In this document: positions 61,119 through 64,000 of the stretch, in pieces | How the letters are laid out: every line of letters starts with the position of its first letter | Position numbering within the stretch: position 1 is the first letter of the stretch | Assembly (NCBI RefSeq): GCF_900141805.1 | Contig: NZ_FQYN01000004.1 | Span: forward strand, 434,001 to 498,000 | Length of the DNA stretch: 64,000 nucleotides | Source: Hymenobacter daecheongensis DSM 21074 | GTDB lineage: Bacteria; Bacteroidota; Bacteroidia; Cytophagales; Hymenobacteraceae | Reading direction: 5' to 3' | Notes under the pieces: generated by a model | The model's database searches: none | What the model saw: only the letters and a program-made list of their open reading frames with translations | What the model was told of the DNA's origin: nothing | Made by a program: the position numbers and the translations under genes

Positions 61119-61685
61119 ATGTCGGCCCCCACCCCTACCCCAAACTACCCCGTGCCCGTGCTCGAAACCGCCCGCCTGTGGCTGCGCGGCTACTCGCCCG
61201 CGGATATGCCCGCCTTCGTGGCCATGTTTCAGCAGCCCGAGTTCTACCGCTACCTCACCGGCAAGCCCCTGAGCGAGGAGGACGTGTGGGCCACGCTGAT
61301 GCGTAGCGCCGGCCACTGGACGCTGCGGGGCTTCGGCTTCTGGGCCGTGGAGGAAAAAGCCACCGGTCGCTACATCGGCTCCGTGGGCTTCGTAGACCGC
61401 AAGCGCACCATAGAGCCGCCCATTGGCGAAGCGCCCGAAATTGGCTGGGTACTGGATGCGGCCACCCACGGGCAGGGCTACGCCACCGAGGCCGTGACGG
61501 CCGTACTGACCTGGGGCGACGCGCATTTTCAGGGAGCCCGCACCGTGTGCCTGATGAATCCCGAAAACGCGGCCTCCCGCCGCGTGGCCGAGAAGTTTGG
61601 CTACCGCGAGTATGCCCGTACCACCTACCACGGCGAGCCGGCCGTGCTGCTGGAGCGCACCGGGCCCGCGCTGATGCTACAATAA
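61119..61685 (+). CDS. RimJ/RimL-type GNAT acetyltransferase
   Basis: A 188-residue GNAT starting MSAPTPTPNYPVPVLETARL at 61119. Motifs LETARLWLRGYSPADM, EIGWVLDAATHGQGYATEAV (acetyl-CoA loop) and MNPENAASRRVAEKFGYRE are typical of the RimJ/RimL-like branch, which acetylates protein N-termini or small amines. Its last three codons and stop fall inside a short direct repeat. Confidence 0.9.
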   Translation: MSAPTPTPNYPVPVLETARLWLRGYSPADMPAFVAMFQQPEFYRYLTGKPLSEEDVWATLMRSAGHWTLRGFGFWAVEEKATGRYIGSVGFVDRKRTIEPPIGEAPEIGWVLDAATHGQGYATEAVTAVLTWGDAHFQGARTVCLMNPENAASRRVAEKFGYREYARTTYHGEPAVLLERTGPALMLQ

Positions 61686-61765
61686 AACAGTGGACGCGCG
61701 TGTAGTGCAGCTTGGCCCAGTCGCCGATGAGCGGGCGCTAGTGCTACAATAAAACAGTGGACGCG
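61675..61765. repeat. 24-bp direct repeat overlapping a stop codon
   Basis: TGCTACAATAAAACAGTGGA then CGCG occurs at 61675-61698 and again at 61742-61765, 67 bp apart. The first copy includes the CTA CAA TAA end of the GNAT gene. The bases between the copies are not repeated. Confidence 0.88.
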
Positions 61766-61818
61766 GGTGCCGCGCCGCCTAACTGCTTATCCGCTTCGCA
61801 ACTTTCCTTTTCGCCACC

Positions 61819-62550
61819 ATGACTTCTGTCCCTGCGCTCACGCTGCCCCTGGCTGCCCTGCTGGTAGGCCGCCCCGAATCATTGGGCACGCCCGACGCGC
61901 CTACCCAGCTGGCCCGGACGTGGGTATCGGCCATTCGCAAAACCGCCGTGCAGGATGCCATCTGGCTGGATGCGCTGAATCTGGAAGGTGATGCGCAGGC
62001 CCACCCGAAAGTGCACGGCGGACCCGATCAGGCGCTGTGCGTGTATCCGGGCGGGCATTATCCGCACTGGGCCGAACGCCTGGGGCACGCACTGCCGCCC
62101 GGCAGCTTCGGCGAAAATCTGACCCTGGCCGGCCCCGCTACGGAGCACGATGTCTGCATCGGCGACGTATTCCGGCTGGGCGAAGCGGTGGTGCAAATCA
62201 CGCAGCCCCGCTCGCCCTGCTACCAACTGGGGCTGCGCTGGCAGCAGCCGCTGCTACCCAAGTGGCTGCAGGATTCGGGCCGTACCGGCTGGTATATGCG
62301 CGTGCTGCAGCCCGGCCACGTAGCCCCCACCGACAGCCTGCAGCTTACGCAGCGGCCCTACCCGGAATGGCCGGTAGCGCGGGCTAACAGCGTGAAATAT
62401 GAGCTGCGCGACGACCTGACGCTCTCGGCCGCGCTGGCCGCGTGCCCGGCGCTGGGCCAGCAGTGGCGCAGCAAAATGCTGGGGCGCGTATCGGGGGCAT
62501 TGCCGCTGTATGATGATGCCAACCGCCTGCAGGGCCTGAACGCGGAATAG
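61819..62550 (+). CDS. MOSC domain-containing protein (YiiM-like)
   Basis: A 243-residue MOSC protein. Key segments are KVHGGPDQALCVYPGGHYPHW, PPGSFGENLTL and the Cys134 of ITQPRSPCYQL expected to hold the molybdenum cofactor. The C-terminal 3-alpha region follows from about 170. The YiiM-like family reduces N-hydroxylated compounds such as 6-hydroxylaminopurine. Partner reductase not in the window. Confidence 0.9.
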   Translation: MTSVPALTLPLAALLVGRPESLGTPDAPTQLARTWVSAIRKTAVQDAIWLDALNLEGDAQAHPKVHGGPDQALCVYPGGHYPHWAERLGHALPPGSFGENLTLAGPATEHDVCIGDVFRLGEAVVQITQPRSPCYQLGLRWQQPLLPKWLQDSGRTGWYMRVLQPGHVAPTDSLQLTQRPYPEWPVARANSVKYELRDDLTLSAALAACPALGQQWRSKMLGRVSGALPLYDDANRLQGLNAE

Positions 62551-62573
62551 CGCCTAATTGGCTCCGCCAGAAC

Positions 62574-62613
62574 ACAAAAACAGGGCACCCGGCTGCGGGT
62601 GCCCTGTTTTTGT
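62574..62613. terminator. Bidirectional terminator
   Basis: ACAAAAACAGGGCACCCG.. and complement form an 18-bp stem between convergent genes, with A and T runs on both sides. Confidence 0.87.
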
Positions 62614-62633
62614 ATCGATTAGCCTGGCGCTGC

Positions 62634-63323
62634 TTAAGCGGGCTGTTTGGCTTGTAGCTTCTGCAGCTCGCGGTAGGTTTTCTGCGACTGCGCAGACTGG
62701 CGCTCCACGGCCTGGCGCATGGCGCCGGTGAGGGTATGGTCGTCGAGGGCGTCTTCGTAGGCTTTCAGGGCCCACTCCTCGCCGTAGATATTGGAGCCCA
62801 GGATGGCGCTTTCGTCGAAGCCGGTGATGGCGGCTTTGGCATCCATCCAGCCGCGGTAGAGCTTGCCTTTGGCGGTGGTGCTGGTCTGGCGCTCGTGGCC
62901 CTGCTGGCGCAGGTAGCCGTTCAGCTCGTTGGCGAACTGCTGGCTCTGGCTCACCAGCTGCTTGTAGTAGCCGCTGAGCTGGGGATCTTTGCTTTCGGCC
63001 GCGGCGCGCTGGTAGCCCTCTACCCGGTCATTCACGAAGTAGAGCAGCTCGTTGAGGGTGTCAGCCTGCTGGCCGTTGCTGGCTTTGGCCGCTTTGCCGG
63101 CTTTGTTGCCACTGAGCAGCTTGCTCACGCCAAATACGAGCAGGGCGCCGCCGAGTACTTTCTGGGTGGTGCTGAGCTTGCCGAGCAGGTCGCCCATGCT
63201 GCCTTTGCTGAGCAGCTGGCCGGCTTTGTTCAACAGGGAGCCGTTTTCAGTAGTGGAAGAAGTGTAGGACTGACCGTAGTTGTCTTCCTGCGTGGGGCGG
63301 GTAGGTTGCTGTGGTTGATTCAT
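62634..63323 (-). CDS. PA2169/DUF2383-type four-helix-bundle protein
   Basis: A 229-residue protein. The N-terminal region (about 1-85) is disordered and Gln/Thr-rich, with a hydrophobic VLGGALLVFGVSKLL segment. Residues about 85-229 are a ferritin-like helical bundle: LNELLYFVNDRVEGYQRAAA, GYYKQLVSQSQQFANELNG and WALKAYEDALDDHTL are family markers. Related proteins are stress- or stationary-phase associated in proteobacteria; role here unknown. Confidence 0.85.
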   Translation of the reverse strand: MNQPQQPTRPTQEDNYGQSYTSSTTENGSLLNKAGQLLSKGSMGDLLGKLSTTQKVLGGALLVFGVSKLLSGNKAGKAAKASNGQQADTLNELLYFVNDRVEGYQRAAAESKDPQLSGYYKQLVSQSQQFANELNGYLRQQGHERQTSTTAKGKLYRGWMDAKAAITGFDESAILGSNIYGEEWALKAYEDALDDHTLTGAMRQAVERQSAQSQKTYRELQKLQAKQPA

Positions 63324-63468
63324 GAGATAGAACAGGTTAAGTGAATTCTGGCGGGGTTTACGGCGACATGAGCCGTAGTGTTAGGCTGAGCTTGGACCCG
63401 CCCCCATCCGAAACGCAGATAATGGGTCGGCAGGGCCGTATCTTGCGGCTTCATTTAGCTCCGTTTTT

Positions 63469-63768
63469 ATGCTTGCTACTTTGCTCCGCACTTCTTTGGG
63501 TCGCCTGCGGGCCGTCGGGTTTCTGGAAGGAGTGTCGTTTCTGGTCCTGCTGGGCATTGCCATGCCGCTGAAGTACGCAGCCGGCCTGCCGGAAGCGGTG
63601 CGCGTGGTGGGCATGGCGCACGGGGTCTTGTTCGTCCTGTATGTGCTGCTGGTGGTGCAGGTGAGTCTGGAGCTGGGCTGGTCGTGGCGCAAGGCGCTGC
63701 TGGCGCTGGTAGTATCGGTGGTGCCGTTTGGCACGTTCTGGGCCGAGAAGAAGCTGTTTCAGGCGTAA
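63469..63768 (+). CDS. DUF3817 membrane protein
   Basis: A 99-residue protein with three hydrophobic helices. LRAVGFLEGVSFLVLLGIAM, then PLKY and VGMAHGVLFVLYVLLVVQ, and PFGTFWAEKKL, are the DUF3817 family hallmarks (YdzA-like). Small integral membrane protein of unknown function. It is convergent with the partial DinB-like gene, overlapping it by 10 nt at the 3' end. Confidence 0.9.
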   Translation: MLATLLRTSLGRLRAVGFLEGVSFLVLLGIAMPLKYAAGLPEAVRVVGMAHGVLFVLYVLLVVQVSLELGWSWRKALLALVVSVVPFGTFWAEKKLFQA

Positions 63769-64000
63769 CGGTCTGCTTCTGCCCGCAGCACGCGCACCGT
63801 CACGAGGAGCTGGCCGAGGTGGCGCATGGTGTGTTCGGCGGCGTGCACCAGCAGCCCCAGCACGGTAGAAGGTAGCTGCGCCCGACCCACGCCGCGCCGC
63901 TCGGTGAGGGTGGCTTTGGGTGTTTGGCGCAACTGGCCCAGGGTGCGCTCTACCTGCTGGTGGAAGGCCTGCACCAGCGCGGCCGTAGTGCCGGGCGCGG
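63759..64000 (-). CDS. DinB-family protein, partial (runs off the window end)
   Basis: The frame is open to the window edge. The visible 79 or so residues include LLVHAAEHTMRHLGQLLVTV, the conserved His-containing last helices of the DinB/YfiT four-helix-bundle fold (HxxxHxxQ). Such proteins bind a metal and include thiol-dependent transferases. The N-terminal part lies outside the window. Its 3' end overlaps the DUF3817 gene. Confidence 0.75.
   Translation of the reverse strand, partial: APGTTAALVQAFHQQVERTLGQLRQTPKATLTERRGVGRAQLPSTVLGLLVHAAEHTMRHLGQLLVTVRVLRAEADRYA

Overview
The window looks like chromosome from a Hymenobacter-like member of the Bacteroidota (Cytophagales, Hymenobacteraceae). 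The evidence is high GC with strongly GC-biased third positions, a protein with a type IX secretion (T9SS) C-terminal sorting domain, a TonB-dependent receptor with a carboxypeptidase-regulatory-like N-terminus, many exported lipoproteins, a tmRNA tag ending GEYSYAMAA, and promoter-like TAnnTTTG -7 boxes. The genus is an inference from gene content; no 16S or other marker RNA is present.

Layout. 0-10.8 kb is mostly minus strand: a partial unknown gene, a stand-alone ethylene-binding-domain membrane protein, a RimK/RimB-type ligase-protease pair, a sugar dehydrogenase, a plus-strand NAPE-PLD-type metallohydrolase, a 2TM protein, an alpha/beta hydrolase, DUF502, ispH, cmk and three small unknown or exported proteins. 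10.8-17.8 kb holds ade, a CheY-like regulator, a cysteine synthase and sucD. An AT-richer 2.1-kb insertion follows (glycosyltransferase and GNAT acetyltransferase), bounded by two copies of the last 104 bp of the sucD region. 17.8-26.1 kb holds exported proteins (one with a T9SS domain), a flavin disulfide oxidoreductase, an orphan ABC ATPase and rlmF. 26.3-33.2 kb has an AT-rich orphan, then rny, zapA with a coiled-coil partner, pheT and DUF1684. 33.3-39.8 kb has radC, a metallophosphoesterase, tandem Thr-rich lipoproteins, uvsE and small proteins. 40-47.5 kb has fbaA, a glycosidase-like lipoprotein, an alpha/beta hydrolase and a TonB receptor. 47.9-55.4 kb has tmRNA (ssrA), dnaX with a probable gamma/tau recoding site, an M16 peptidase and icd. 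55.4-57.8 kb is an AT-rich accessory patch (DUF3800 and a coiled-coil/OmpA-like membrane protein). 58.4-64 kb has DUF4397, an alpha/beta hydrolase with a Crp-like regulator, GNAT, MOSC, a four-helix-bundle stress-type protein, DUF3817 and a partial DinB-like protein.

Core functions present are the TCA cycle (sucD, icd), glycolysis (fbaA), isoprenoids (ispH), nucleotides (cmk, ade), translation (pheT, ssrA, rlmF), RNA decay (rny), division (zapA) and DNA replication and repair (dnaX, radC, uvsE). Their functional links are general housekeeping rather than one pathway.

The most striking non-genic property is the density of long inverted-repeat elements of at least five sequence families in the intergenic gaps. 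Some are nested in each other, one is a perfect 91-bp palindrome, and one supplies the stop codon of a gene. The observations most worth following are the sucD 3' duplication with its cargo, the A10 slippery run in dnaX followed at once by a -1-frame stop, and the kinase-less ethylene-binding-domain protein.
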